Part shown: positions 28,645 through 37,359 of the stretch, one piece after another
Layout of the letters: every line of letters starts with the position of its first letter
Position numbering within the stretch: position 1 is the stretch's first letter
Source: Desulfobacteraceae bacterium
GTDB taxonomy: Bacteria; Desulfobacterota; DSM-4660; Desulfatiglandales; B25-G16
Reading direction: 5' to 3'
Assembly: GCA_030615105.1 (NCBI GenBank)
Contig: JAUWZV010000003.1
Span: 1 to 50,783, forward strand
DNA: 50,783 nt
Notes under the pieces: model-generated
Told to the model about the DNA's origin: nothing
The model's database searches: none
What the model saw: the letters and a program-made list of their open reading frames with translations, nothing else
Made by a program: the position numbers and the translations under genes

Positions 28645-29643
28645 TTGAAATCCCGATACAGCTATTTAAGCAGAATTTTAAACGCTTACATCATAAACCG
28701 CAGCGATTCTAACCTTTCTTTCTGGCATACCCCATTATCCGTTAATCAATTAGATAATTATGATCTCCATAATGTCCGGCGTTATCCCATGAATTTTACT
28801 GCCAAAACAGTCTTTAAGCATCATTATGATGATGATGGCATAATCAAGCTAAACTATCATGGCTCTATTGGTTTGCAATATAATCCCAATGCCATAGCAC
28901 AGCAGGCATTAGGGTATTATGATAAATACCTTGAAGAACCAAATCAAGGAGACAAAAATGCATTTCTCACTCAGGCGAATTATTTTCTGAGAAATGGGAG
29001 AGTTGTTAGCGATGATGTTCTTTTGTGGGAGTATAATTTCCCATTTGAGATGAGGCAGCGTTTGGTTGCTCCCTGGAGGTCTGCATTGGCTCAGGGACAG
29101 GCTGTTTCTGTCTTAATCCGTGCACACATTCTGACGGGTGATGAAAGATATCTCGAAGCGGCCAAGAAGGGTTATAGAGCATTTCACTTTTTCGCGCGGG
29201 AACATGAGGGTGGTGTATTAGATGAGCAGGACGGGTTCATTTGGTTAGAGGAATATATCGTCAATCCTCCCAACCATGTGCTCAACGGATTTGTGTGGGC
29301 GCTTTGGGGTGTTCGAGATTACGCGGTTTATTTTGGCGATGGCCACGCCCTGAATCTCTGGGAAGAATGTTTAAAGACAGTGGAGGCAAATCTCAAGAAC
29401 TATGACCTGGGGTTCTGGACGTCTTATGATTGGCCCCAAGGGCGTGATAAAAATCTACCAGTTATGCCTTCCAGCCTTTACTATCAAAGGCTGCATGCTG
29501 TGCAGGCCGAGGCTATGTATAACCTGACGCGGGAGGCAATCTACCGGCATTTCTGGAAGCGTTGGCAAGAATCTTACAATAACAGAGTTTATAGAGCACT
29601 GGCTGTACTATGGAAGTGTTATTTTAAATTAAGATATTTTTGA
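28645..29643 (+). CDS. D-glucuronyl C5-epimerase C-terminal-domain protein
   Basis: 332 residues. Features match the C5-epim_C family: an NPNAIAQQALGYYD stretch, AQGQAVSVLIRAHILTGD, EEYIVNPPNHVLNGFVWALWG, and SLYYQRLHAVQAEAMYNLT, an (alpha/alpha) toroid with conserved Tyr and Glu residues. In animals this domain epimerises D-glucuronate to L-iduronate in heparan precursors; bacterial homologues are known. No signal peptide is evident. The start is TTG 28645. A uronic-acid-containing polymer would fit with the heparinase-like gene at 42726, but enzymatic activity is inferred only. Confidence 0.82.
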   Translation: MKSRYSYLSRILNAYIINRSDSNLSFWHTPLSVNQLDNYDLHNVRRYPMNFTAKTVFKHHYDDDGIIKLNYHGSIGLQYNPNAIAQQALGYYDKYLEEPNQGDKNAFLTQANYFLRNGRVVSDDVLLWEYNFPFEMRQRLVAPWRSALAQGQAVSVLIRAHILTGDERYLEAAKKGYRAFHFFAREHEGGVLDEQDGFIWLEEYIVNPPNHVLNGFVWALWGVRDYAVYFGDGHALNLWEECLKTVEANLKNYDLGFWTSYDWPQGRDKNLPVMPSSLYYQRLHAVQAEAMYNLTREAIYRHFWKRWQESYNNRVYRALAVLWKCYFKLRYF

Positions 29644-29800
29644 TCTTATTCACCAGAGAGGAGCTGAGTACACAGTGCGGTAAAGCCGCAACCAAATCCG
29701 AAACTCGAAACAAATTGGAATGCTCGAAATTCAAATGATCAAAACAACTTAACAAGGCCGCTGCATGAAAATCTTGATGGTATAGGAATTTCCTTTTTTT

Positions 29801-29870
29801 AGACAGGATAGACAGGATGTTCAGGATACAAAAAAATATAAAAAATCTTGTTAATCTTGTTAATCCTGTC
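29801..29870. repeat. ACAGGAT-type inverted repeat
   Basis: GACAGGATAGACAGGATG at 29802 on is mirrored by AATCTTGTTAATCCTGTC ending at 29870. Each arm is itself a short-period repeat (about 8-11 bases per unit), with an A/T-rich loop. Its transcript could fold into a long hairpin; no U tail follows that would make it a clear terminator. Confidence 0.6.
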
Positions 29871-29929
29871 CAAAAAAACTTCCGCCGCAGGCGGTTAAGT
29901 TCAATACTAAGAAAATGGAGGATATTACG

Positions 29930-30148
29930 ATGGGTTTAAAGCAATTATTACCAACACTTCAGACCTTACCACGAGCTGACAAATTACGAATTGTCCAGTA
30001 CCTGATATCTGAATTGGCTAAAGAAGAAGACATTACTTTATTTGAAGCTGATAAAAACTATCCAATCTGGACACCTTACAACTGTTTTGAAGCAGCAGAT
30101 ACATTGCTAAATGCTCTGGAAGTAGCAGAGGCGACTAATGATGACTGA
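29930..30148 (+). CDS. Small protein paired with an aspartic protease-like gene
   Basis: 72 residues from ATG 29930. GGAGG at 29917-29921, eight bases upstream, decides this start over ATG 29915. LKQLLPTLQTLPRADKLRIVQYLI is a helical N-terminus, followed by an acidic tail. Such small proteins are found directly upstream of retroviral-like aspartic proteases in several bacteria. The pair overlaps here by 11 bases. A DNA-binding or antitoxin-like role has been suggested for similar pairs, but I do not recognise a defined function. Confidence 0.6.
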   Translation: MGLKQLLPTLQTLPRADKLRIVQYLISELAKEEDITLFEADKNYPIWTPYNCFEAADTLLNALEVAEATNDD

Positions 30149-30367
30149 TATGGAGCGTTTTCCTTTTTCTGAAAAGGACGAATCTTTTGGAGTCGCCAGC
30201 AGCTTACCATACTTACCTTTAACATTTACCTATCGTAATCATTCTCTATCAGTATCCGGGCTATTGGACACGGGCGCCAGCGTTAACGTTTTACCCTACG
30301 ACATGGGTATACAACTTGGTGCAGATCTCAATTAGCGTTTGAAATCAGGCCTAAACAATCTCAATAA
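30138..30367 (+). pseudogene. Clan AA (retroviral-like) aspartic protease, internally deleted
   Basis: The N-terminal part carries GLLDTGASVNVLPYDMG, the DTGA active-site motif of clan AA aspartic proteases. The frame ends at TAG about 30335, far short of the ~130-140 residues usual for the family. A different frame directly afterwards reads SQLAFEIRPKQSQ then TAA at 30365-30367, which looks like the normal C-terminus, so roughly 60 internal codons are missing. The remaining part may still fold as half of the active dimer, but is probably inactive. Confidence 0.65.
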
Positions 30368-30428
30368 GGTTCTACCAAATTCCCTCAAACACAATTTCGG
30401 CAAGGGATGAGTTTTAATCCAATCGGCA

Positions 30429-30462
30429 CCTGCCCTGTTAAATATTATACTATTTAATTGGG
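30429..30462 (+). repeat. Palindromic repeat, GTTAAAT/ATTTAAT type
   Basis: CCTGCCCTGTTAAAT is followed by a short loop and ATTTAATTGGGA. It is one of the dispersed palindromes, here with a slightly degraded right arm. Confidence 0.8.
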
Positions 30463-30472
30463 ACGCTCTCCG

Positions 30473-30507
30473 CCTGCCCCGTAGGTCAGAATGATCTTAC
30501 CGGGGTG
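30473..30507 (+). repeat. Palindromic repeat with a different inner stem
   Basis: CCTGCCCCGTAGGTC pairs with GATCTTACCGGGG around the loop AGAAT. The outer C/G arms match the other units, while the inner stem is GTA.GTC/GATC.TAC rather than GTTAAAT. It starts 11 bases after the preceding unit. Between it and 30600 there are further GCAAGCTNCGGGG-like repeats (near 30535-30550 and 30578-30595). Confidence 0.75.
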
Positions 30508-30652
30508 TCTCTGTGGTGAAATGAACTACGCCGCAGCAAGCTACGGGGTATCGTGAATCTGATTTCACAATTTAAACGAAGCAAGCTTCGGGGAATTAAA
30601 CCCAACAATTCATGAAAATCCGTGTAATCTGCGTAATCTGTGGATTAAAGAT

Positions 30653-33622
30653 ATGAAGATCAATAAGTTTCTCTTAGTGTCACTGTTGCTTATTTCTTCC
30701 CCTGCCTTTAGTCAGATAAATAATAATTGTTTGAAAGAAAAGAGCCTCAGCCTTACCATAAGCAGCCATAAGAGATGGAGATGGGTATCAATTCGTATGA
30801 AGAAACCAATAAAGATCGATCACATTCCAAAAAGATTCGGAATGTGGTTTACTCCAGATGCTGACTTTGCGCTTAAGCCTCATGTTGTTTTTCAGGATGC
30901 ACAAGGAGAGACATTCCGTTTTCTCTACCAAATGGGTTTTAGGGGCGTACCTGATTCAGGGGGTTATTTAGAGGTACCACTTTCAAAGCCAGAAAAGATT
31001 GGTGAAAAAAACGTTCGTGGGCGCAATGGTAATATTGATCCTCCGCTTGAATTTGTTGGCTTAGATATTCCCAACCGTTATCCTGTGCATCATAAAACAG
31101 TGATTATAGACAATTTAACCATTGATGGAAAAATTGCTGAGGGCTTTCAGAGGGGTCGGAGATGGTACGTCGCGGATAAAGGCGGTGCTGAGAAGGTTAT
31201 AATTAAACTTGTTTCCTCGCCCCCTGCTGCACAGTTTGTGCCACCTGACCAATTTCAATGGAAGATTCCTGACAATCTTATATACAATAGCGATTTTGAG
31301 CTGGATCAGAATGGTGACGGTCTTCCCGAGGGATGGCGTGCTGTTACAAAGAATAATGTCCCAAATGGAACAGAAAAAAAAGCTCTGTTTTCCCCTGAAG
31401 CTATCGGCGGTTTGCATCGCTGGGAGACAAAAGGACAAGGTTCGCTTCACAGCATGTCTTTTAAGGTTTCCAGTGGCAAATGGTATGGGTGGCAAACCAC
31501 TGTGGAGAAAATAAGGCCCAATACCATATACTCAATAACCCTTTGGTATAAGCAGCCAAGGCCCTATGCCATGCATGTTGTTGCCTTTGAGAAAATCTAC
31601 AGCCTGAAAAATATGTTCAAAGAACAACCAGAACATTGGGTGCGCATGTCAATGCTGATAGATTCAGGTCCGTGTTCCGGCCAAGGCGAAATTTCTATCA
31701 TTTGTCAGGGTCCGGGAAAGTTTTGGATAGACCACGTTGAACTATATGAAGGGACATCCGGAATAGGCTATGAAAGGGCCCGGATGATGCTTTATTATTA
31801 CTATGATGTGGAAATATCCCCGGACATGATTTCACCTGTCTCTTTTGGATATGAACATCTTTTTCACCGTCAAACGGCACCAGAATATTTGGAGTTTGTG
31901 CTGGATTTGCCACCCCAAGTGGAAGGAAAAGGTTACTGGGCAGCTAATCCTTGGAGGGATTGCACTGATAAGACTACTCTCACAAAAAAAATTATCAAGC
32001 GCAATGGAGAGCCCTATAGCCGCTATGTAGTGCGTATGCCTTTCAGTGCTCGTGGAGGATATAAACCATTTACACTCCCTGTTGGATATCGTGTGGGTGG
32101 TCTTATTCGGGATGGATGGAATCGCTACGGTGAAGTAGGTGTTTACAGTGGAATTACTTCACTTAGGTGGTTTCTAAATACAAATGAAACTGAAGGGCAG
32201 TTCTACGGCTATTACTTTGTGCGTTGGCCCGCAAGGGGGCAAAGGTCTGCCGGGCATCAACCGGAAAGGGAATTTCGGATGAAAATTGTCAGGATACCCG
32301 AAGTTCCAAAGCCTGAGCGGTTTCTGATTGCATTAGATATCAAGGCGAGGGAATTTAAAGTTCGTCCGGATTGGGAAAAAGATTTCAGGCGTATCGGAGT
32401 GAAGCGTTTTGGAGGCGAAGCGCCGAAGGATATATCGTGGTCCAAAAAAATTTCGGAAGCTATTGTTAAGTCAGGTTTTGATGGGATTTGGCCCTGGACA
32501 TGGCTGGCAAAGGACTATGCCAAGTATCCGGATAGCCGAGGAATCGGCATCGATGGAAAAAAGCTTAATTCATATTCTCTATCATATCGCGGACCGGGTT
32601 TTAAAGATTTTATTGAAAGGTTAAAGCGCTATGTTGATGGCGGGGTATACCAGGTAATATTGAACGATGAGGTGAGCTGGAAGTCCTTTGACCCTCGCTC
32701 AAGTGTGTATTTCAAGAAGGTTTTTAAAAAAATTTATCCGGATGAGCCTTATATAGACCCCATTGAATTTGAAAAAAACCCTCAAAAGTTCCCAAAACAT
32801 CATGCGATCTGGAACGATTATTTCGGAGGGATGTATGCACAGGCAATTCTTGAGGTGAAAAAGGAAGTTGAGAAATATATGCGTTCTAAAGGGATTAATC
32901 AAAATTTTCGCTTCTCGGCCAGCTCAACAGGATTGTTCATGTCCAAAATCAAGATTCCTGCTGCAATCCAGCCTGCCCAAAAAGTGATTGAAGAAGTATT
33001 AATCCAACCATATATTTATTGGGGTTATAAGAGCTTCAAGGGTAATCCCAAACGAGTAGGTGATGCCATTTCCCAATCTGTTAATTCATCAAAAAAGAAA
33101 GGTATCAAAATAAAGAATATTCCTCTAATATCACCTGGACTCAGCTATACAAACCCAAGCTGTCAGTTAGATCCTCGCTCCCAAATGAAGTACCAGATTT
33201 TGGAGGGTGCGCTTGCTGGAATGGATGGTTACCAAGTCTACGCCGGGAATGATATTGACTTAGGCGATTTACGGTACATGGCATTGGCCAATGGTTTAAT
33301 CGTAAAGTATGAGGACATTATACTAAATGGACATTCAATAGATGACATTACCTTTGAAGGTTTACCTCCTGAACTTAAGATGCTCCGCAGTTTACGGGCA
33401 AGACGATTAGGAGAGCGCACTCTGATCTGGGCTGCAGACTATACAACCTATGAGTCAGTTCCCACATTGATAAAGATTCGCGTGCCAGTGGATAAAGCGA
33501 TGGTGGTCCTTGATGCAGAAAGCGGCCTAGAAATAGACAGGCTGACTCCTCGGAAAAATGTGCTAAATGTCGAGGTAAAAGAGGAGCGAGGAAGACTTTT
33601 GTTGGTTCAGCCAGCAAGTTGA
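30653..33622 (+). CDS. Large exported protein, glycoside-hydrolase-like C-terminal part, family not recognised
   Basis: 989 residues. Residues 1-20 form a signal peptide (KFLLVSLLLISSPAFS, cleavage before Q). Residues ~210-370 look like a jelly-roll carbohydrate-binding module (LIYNSDFELDQNGDGLPEGW, then FWIDHVELYEG). Residues ~570-940 look like a TIM-barrel hydrolase (RFLIALDIK, GVYQVILNDEVSW, MDGYQVYAGNDIDLGDL), where Asp-Glu in LNDE could be catalytic. The end resembles a small beta-sandwich (GERTLIWAADYT, VDKAMVVLD). It probably binds and trims or modifies the exported polysaccharide in the periplasm or outside. I cannot assign a CAZy family. Its stop overlaps the TTG start of the next radical SAM gene. 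Confidence 0.7.
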   Translation: MKINKFLLVSLLLISSPAFSQINNNCLKEKSLSLTISSHKRWRWVSIRMKKPIKIDHIPKRFGMWFTPDADFALKPHVVFQDAQGETFRFLYQMGFRGVPDSGGYLEVPLSKPEKIGEKNVRGRNGNIDPPLEFVGLDIPNRYPVHHKTVIIDNLTIDGKIAEGFQRGRRWYVADKGGAEKVIIKLVSSPPAAQFVPPDQFQWKIPDNLIYNSDFELDQNGDGLPEGWRAVTKNNVPNGTEKKALFSPEAIGGLHRWETKGQGSLHSMSFKVSSGKWYGWQTTVEKIRPNTIYSITLWYKQPRPYAMHVVAFEKIYSLKNMFKEQPEHWVRMSMLIDSGPCSGQGEISIICQGPGKFWIDHVELYEGTSGIGYERARMMLYYYYDVEISPDMISPVSFGYEHLFHRQTAPEYLEFVLDLPPQVEGKGYWAANPWRDCTDKTTLTKKIIKRNGEPYSRYVVRMPFSARGGYKPFTLPVGYRVGGLIRDGWNRYGEVGVYSGITSLRWFLNTNETEGQFYGYYFVRWPARGQRSAGHQPEREFRMKIVRIPEVPKPERFLIALDIKAREFKVRPDWEKDFRRIGVKRFGGEAPKDISWSKKISEAIVKSGFDGIWPWTWLAKDYAKYPDSRGIGIDGKKLNSYSLSYRGPGFKDFIERLKRYVDGGVYQVILNDEVSWKSFDPRSSVYFKKVFKKIYPDEPYIDPIEFEKNPQKFPKHHAIWNDYFGGMYAQAILEVKKEVEKYMRSKGINQNFRFSASSTGLFMSKIKIPAAIQPAQKVIEEVLIQPYIYWGYKSFKGNPKRVGDAISQSVNSSKKKGIKIKNIPLISPGLSYTNPSCQLDPRSQMKYQILEGALAGMDGYQVYAGNDIDLGDLRYMALANGLIVKYEDIILNGHSIDDITFEGLPPELKMLRSLRARRLGERTLIWAADYTTYESVPTLIKIRVPVDKAMVVLDAESGLEIDRLTPRKNVLNVEVKEERGRLLLVQPAS

Positions 33623-35097
33623 GCGATAAAAACGTGGTGCCAAAAAGAAATATACTCTTAATATACCCTAAGTACTCCTATCCTAGGAAAAGTCCCCCTC
33701 TTGGCCTTGCATATCTGGCTTCCTTTATCAGGAAAGAAGGGTACAAACCTCTGATCATTGACCTGAACATCGATAGCTATTCAGATGAAGATCTCTCTGA
33801 GTTTGTTAGGCAATATAATCCCTTGGTGTTAGGCATTTCTTTTATGACTAATCAATATGGTGAAGTTTTGAGATTAGCAAGTTTATTAAAAAATGTTCTT
33901 TCGACTACATATATTGCGGTTGGCGGCCCTCATGTTTCGGCACTTCCAAAGGAAATACTTGAGGAATGTCCGAACATTGATTTTTCAATAATAGGAGAAG
34001 GCGAAATAACTTTCCTTGAGCTTCTTAAGGTGCTCAGTTCCGGTGAGAGAGACTTTCGTCATATTAATGGGCTTTGTTTTCGCGACAACGGTACGACCGT
34101 TGAAACAACACCAAGAGATCTTATTGAAGATGTGAATTCCCTTCCTTTCCCTGCATGGGACCTGATAAAGATTGAAAAATACTCTGTCTTTTCAATCCAA
34201 GATGGAAATACGTTTGCCTTGCTGTCCAGCCGAGGCTGTCCGAACCATTGCACATTTTGTGATTCACATACCATTTTTGGTAGAAAATTCAGAGGTTGTA
34301 ATGCATCTAACATATTCTCTGAAATAGAATTTCTTCATCAGAAATATAGTATGACACAGTTTGATTTTGTAGATGATATGATCACCTTAGAAAAAGGTCG
34401 CGTCCTGGAATTATGCCAGTTAATTAAACAATCGAGCATCCCTCTCAAATGGATGGCCAACGCCAGAGTGAACACTCTCGATGAAGAAATGCTGAGGGCT
34501 ATGAAGGAAACCGGCTGTAGCCGAATTGACGTAGGAGTAGAATCCGGTGATCCTACTGTTCGTAAGAGGATGCGAAAAGGCATCACTGATGAACAGATTA
34601 TTTCTACGCATAAGCTGGCCAAAAAGGTAGGTATTCAAATAGGTACTTTTGCTATGGTGGGAAACCTTGGAGAAACAATGGAGTCGGTAAAAATGACCGC
34701 TGAGCTCTTAAAGGATATCGGAGAAGACGTGATGATTTCTATAGCCTGTCCTTTTCCCGGTACTGAATTATACCGGATAGCCAAAGAAAAGGGGTATATC
34801 AAGGTCACAGGCTGGTCTCGCTATGTAACTTCTCCCACATACTTAAAAGAATATGAGCCGATCATGGTGACTGATAAGATGAGTCAGAAAGAGATACTAA
34901 ATGCGTACTATTACCTTCATTCCTTTTTTGTAAAGAAAAAATTTCAAGCAAGGTATGGAAAGTATTTTTTGATTAATCCTCTCTTTCTGAAGGAGTGGTT
35001 GCTCAAATCTACTGCCCAGGGTGGTTTATTAAGGAAAGCCTCAATGTTTTTCAATATTGTTAAAGCGCGCTCGCTGGTTAAAAAGATTAAGGATTAA
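33619..35097 (+). CDS. Cobalamin-binding-type radical SAM protein
   Basis: 492 residues. The B12-binding-like domain shows ILLIYPKYSYP, AVGGPHVSALP near 100-110 and IGEGE near 125-129. The radical SAM core has C207, C211 and C214 (SRGCPNHCTFC), then RIDVGVESGDPTVRKRM and the helical C-terminus. The start is TTG 33619 overlapping the stop of the exported protein (TTGA), so the two are coupled although one is exported and the other cytoplasmic. The substrate is unknown; a methylated or rearranged sugar is the working guess. Confidence 0.87.
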   Translation: MSDKNVVPKRNILLIYPKYSYPRKSPPLGLAYLASFIRKEGYKPLIIDLNIDSYSDEDLSEFVRQYNPLVLGISFMTNQYGEVLRLASLLKNVLSTTYIAVGGPHVSALPKEILEECPNIDFSIIGEGEITFLELLKVLSSGERDFRHINGLCFRDNGTTVETTPRDLIEDVNSLPFPAWDLIKIEKYSVFSIQDGNTFALLSSRGCPNHCTFCDSHTIFGRKFRGCNASNIFSEIEFLHQKYSMTQFDFVDDMITLEKGRVLELCQLIKQSSIPLKWMANARVNTLDEEMLRAMKETGCSRIDVGVESGDPTVRKRMRKGITDEQIISTHKLAKKVGIQIGTFAMVGNLGETMESVKMTAELLKDIGEDVMISIACPFPGTELYRIAKEKGYIKVTGWSRYVTSPTYLKEYEPIMVTDKMSQKEILNAYYYLHSFFVKKKFQARYGKYFLINPLFLKEWLLKSTAQGGLLRKASMFFNIVKARSLVKKIKD

Positions 35098-35102
35098 AGA
35101 CA

Positions 35103-35891
35103 ATGACTGAGTCAAAACTGTTGGACCTAAATGATTGCGACGTTTCTTATAAAAAAATTTATAAAGAAATGCTTGAAATAAGTTTATTAAAAAATCCAAA
35201 ATGGTTTAGATATTTATATAAGAAAAGCCTATTAATCCAGAAATATTTGGGCTATGACCGCCCTTTTTCAAGAGCATGGGAATATCCATGGGCTATTCAT
35301 GTTGCGAATCTTACAAAAAGGTGTAGATTTGTTGATGTTGGTGGTGGTGGTTCGCCTTTTGCTGATTACTTGGCAAAGCAAGGTCATGATTCTTACGTAA
35401 TAGATCCATCATTAGATCAAGGGATAAGCCTATTTATCGATAGGAACAAACGTGTTTTTCAAAATATCCGGTCCTTTATTTTTGGATTTGCATTTTATCT
35501 TTTAAAGGTTAATCGGAAATGTGGAATAAAAACCGCAGTAAGAAATACTGATGTCAAATATTTTCCGCAGGGAGCTGATTCCATAGATTTCCAAGATAAT
35601 TACTTTGATAGGGTTTTTTGTTTAAGTGTTATGGAACATATACCACAGGAAGATTGGAAGAAGTGTATTCAAGAATTTGAACGGGTATTGAAGCCGGGTG
35701 GACGTTTAATAATTACTTTGGATATGGATCTTGAGGAAGCAAACAACCGTCTATATTTAAAGTTAGTGGACTATTGTACTTTACCATTGATTGGTGATCC
35801 TTATTATGACGTTCCGATAAGTCAGGAAGATAGGGAAAAGAGAAATGGTGGGCATTTCTATGAAACAATTGGGTTGGTTTGGCAAGCATAA
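35103..35891 (+). CDS. Class I SAM-dependent methyltransferase
   Basis: 262 residues. Motif I is FVDVGGGGSPFADYL, with YVIDPS next, then DRVFCLSVMEHIPQEDW and EFERVLKPGGRLIITLD, the usual Methyltransf_11 order. An ~40-residue insert between motif I and the acidic post-I region (FIFGFAFYLLKVNRK) is hydrophobic and may touch the membrane. The gene begins five bases after the radical SAM stop. Likely a sugar methyltransferase of the locus. Confidence 0.86.
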   Translation: MTESKLLDLNDCDVSYKKIYKEMLEISLLKNPKWFRYLYKKSLLIQKYLGYDRPFSRAWEYPWAIHVANLTKRCRFVDVGGGGSPFADYLAKQGHDSYVIDPSLDQGISLFIDRNKRVFQNIRSFIFGFAFYLLKVNRKCGIKTAVRNTDVKYFPQGADSIDFQDNYFDRVFCLSVMEHIPQEDWKKCIQEFERVLKPGGRLIITLDMDLEEANNRLYLKLVDYCTLPLIGDPYYDVPISQEDREKRNGGHFYETIGLVWQA

Positions 35892-35899
35892 CCAAGATT

Positions 35900-37177
35900 G
35901 TGAAAGTTAACCTTATATGTCATTACTATCCTCCTGAAATCGGGGCACCTCAAGCCAGGTTGTCAGATATGGCTAAGGAATGGGTCCGACAGGGTCATGA
36001 TGTTACCATTTTAACCGGTTTTCCTAATCATCCAACTGGCGTCATACCTCCTGAATACCGAGGAAAGATCTTTATGGAGGAATCTGTCAACGGCACTAGG
36101 ATATGGCGTCATTGGCTTTATGCTACACCCAACGAGGGACTTCTTAAAAAAACATTGGCTCACTTCTCATTTATGGCAACTGTTGTCCTTTTCAGTCTTT
36201 TTAGGGGAGAAAGGCCTGACGTGATGATTGTTAGTTCTCCCAATTTTTTTTCGGTTATCAGCACCTACCTCATGTCTCGAGTACGTCGTGTACCCTATAT
36301 CTTTGAAGTCAGGGACCTTTGGCCTGGCATATTTATTGAGCTTGGTGTTTTGAAGAATCGGACCTTAATCCGATTGCTTGAAATAATTGAACTCTTCCTT
36401 TATCGACAGGCCGCTTATGTTGTTCCGGTGACGAACGGTTTTGCTGAAGATATGATAAGAAGAGGTATTCCAGATAAGAAGATAGAAGTGATTACCAATG
36501 GAGCGGATCTCGATGCGTATCAACCATGTTCAGGAGATGATAATCTTAGAACCAAAATAGGATTTTCTGAGGATAGATTTGTCATTTTGTACATAGGTGC
36601 GCATGGAATTTCCCATGGGCTTCCCAAAGTTCTTGATGCCGCTGAAAGCCTTCGGGGAGAGAAAGATATCCATTTTTTGTTTGTAGGTGAAGGAGCAATG
36701 AAGTCAAATTTGATAAATCTGGCCGGGAATAAGCAGTTACAGAATGTGACTTTCTTGCCCGGCCAGCCCAGAGAAAAAGTCATAGATTTTTACCACTCAG
36801 CCGATGTCTGCCTTGTCCCTTTACGTGATGTGCCAGGTCTGAATACCTTTATCCCTTCCAAGATGTTTGAGATTATGGGCTGCGGCAAACCGATTATCGC
36901 ACCTTTGCGGGGGGAGTCCGCTGATATCTTAACAAGATCCGGAGCAGCTTTGGTTATTCCACCTGAAAATCCAGGGGAGCTTGTTAATGCAATAAAAGCA
37001 CTCAAAAGTGACCCTGAGAAGTGCCTGAGAATGGGACTAGCTGGACGAGCTTTTGTAGAAAATAACTATGATAGAAGGATATTAGCCAGAAAGTACTTAA
37101 CTGTAATTGAAAAAATTATAGGTCCACCGCAGAGTCGCGAAGGGCGCAGAGACAAAAGCTTTTTCTCTTGCCGGTGA
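35900..37177 (+). CDS. Glycosyltransferase, GT4 family (WbuB-like)
   Basis: About 425 residues from GTG 35900 (MKVNLICHYYPPEIG); TTG 35879 is an alternative that would overlap the methyltransferase. ICHYYPPEIGAPQARLSDMA, GFPNHPTGVIPPEYRG and FEVRDLWPGIFIELGVL are characteristic of WbuB-type transferases, which add N-acetyl-fucosamine or similar amino sugars. The last ~20 residues (PPQSREGRRDKSFFSCR) are encoded by a short-period repeat (37125-37151) and the bases after it, so the natural C-terminus has been replaced. Confidence 0.9.
   Translation: MKVNLICHYYPPEIGAPQARLSDMAKEWVRQGHDVTILTGFPNHPTGVIPPEYRGKIFMEESVNGTRIWRHWLYATPNEGLLKKTLAHFSFMATVVLFSLFRGERPDVMIVSSPNFFSVISTYLMSRVRRVPYIFEVRDLWPGIFIELGVLKNRTLIRLLEIIELFLYRQAAYVVPVTNGFAEDMIRRGIPDKKIEVITNGADLDAYQPCSGDDNLRTKIGFSEDRFVILYIGAHGISHGLPKVLDAAESLRGEKDIHFLFVGEGAMKSNLINLAGNKQLQNVTFLPGQPREKVIDFYHSADVCLVPLRDVPGLNTFIPSKMFEIMGCGKPIIAPLRGESADILTRSGAALVIPPENPGELVNAIKALKSDPEKCLRMGLAGRAFVENNYDRRILARKYLTVIEKIIGPPQSREGRRDKSFFSCR
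37125..37151 (+). repeat. CCGCAGAG-type short-period repeat
   Basis: CACCGCAGAGTCGCGAAGGG and the bases that follow are built of a ~9-base CGCAGAG/CGAAGGG unit. Related copies occur inverted at 37907-37933 and 39534-39562 and in direct form at 38471-38501. This copy lies inside the end of the glycosyltransferase gene. Confidence 0.6.
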
Positions 37178-37213
37178 CCCCAGTTAAATAGCTTACAGAT
37201 TTAACGGGGCAGG
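37178..37213 (-). repeat. Palindromic repeat, GTTAAAT/ATTTAAC type
   Basis: CCCCAGTTAAATAGCTTACA then GATTTAACGGGGCAGG. Read on the minus strand, the loop is CTGTAAGCT, identical to the loop of the inner unit at 39455-39487, which shows that loop and arms form one element. It overlaps the last bases of the glycosyltransferase stop (TGA at 37175-37177). Confidence 0.85.
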
Positions 37214-37263
37214 AAGGCCGGCAAGGGAAAATCTTCGCATCCTTTTGTGAAATTGGATTGATA

Positions 37264-37338
37264 ATGGATATTAATAAATTAAGCAGTAAAATCATAGGTG
37301 CAGCCATAGAGGTACAATCCGCAGATTACGCAGATTAG
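37264..37338 (+). pseudogene. GxxExxY protein, N-terminal fragment
   Basis: MDINKLSSKIIGAAIEV is the characteristic start of GxxExxY proteins (PD-(D/E)XK-like, about 125 residues). After Val the frame runs into an ATCCGCAGATTACGCAGATT repeat (37318 on) and stops at 37336-37338. Confidence 0.75.
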
Positions 37339-37359
37339 CGCAGATTAAGTTCATGAGGA

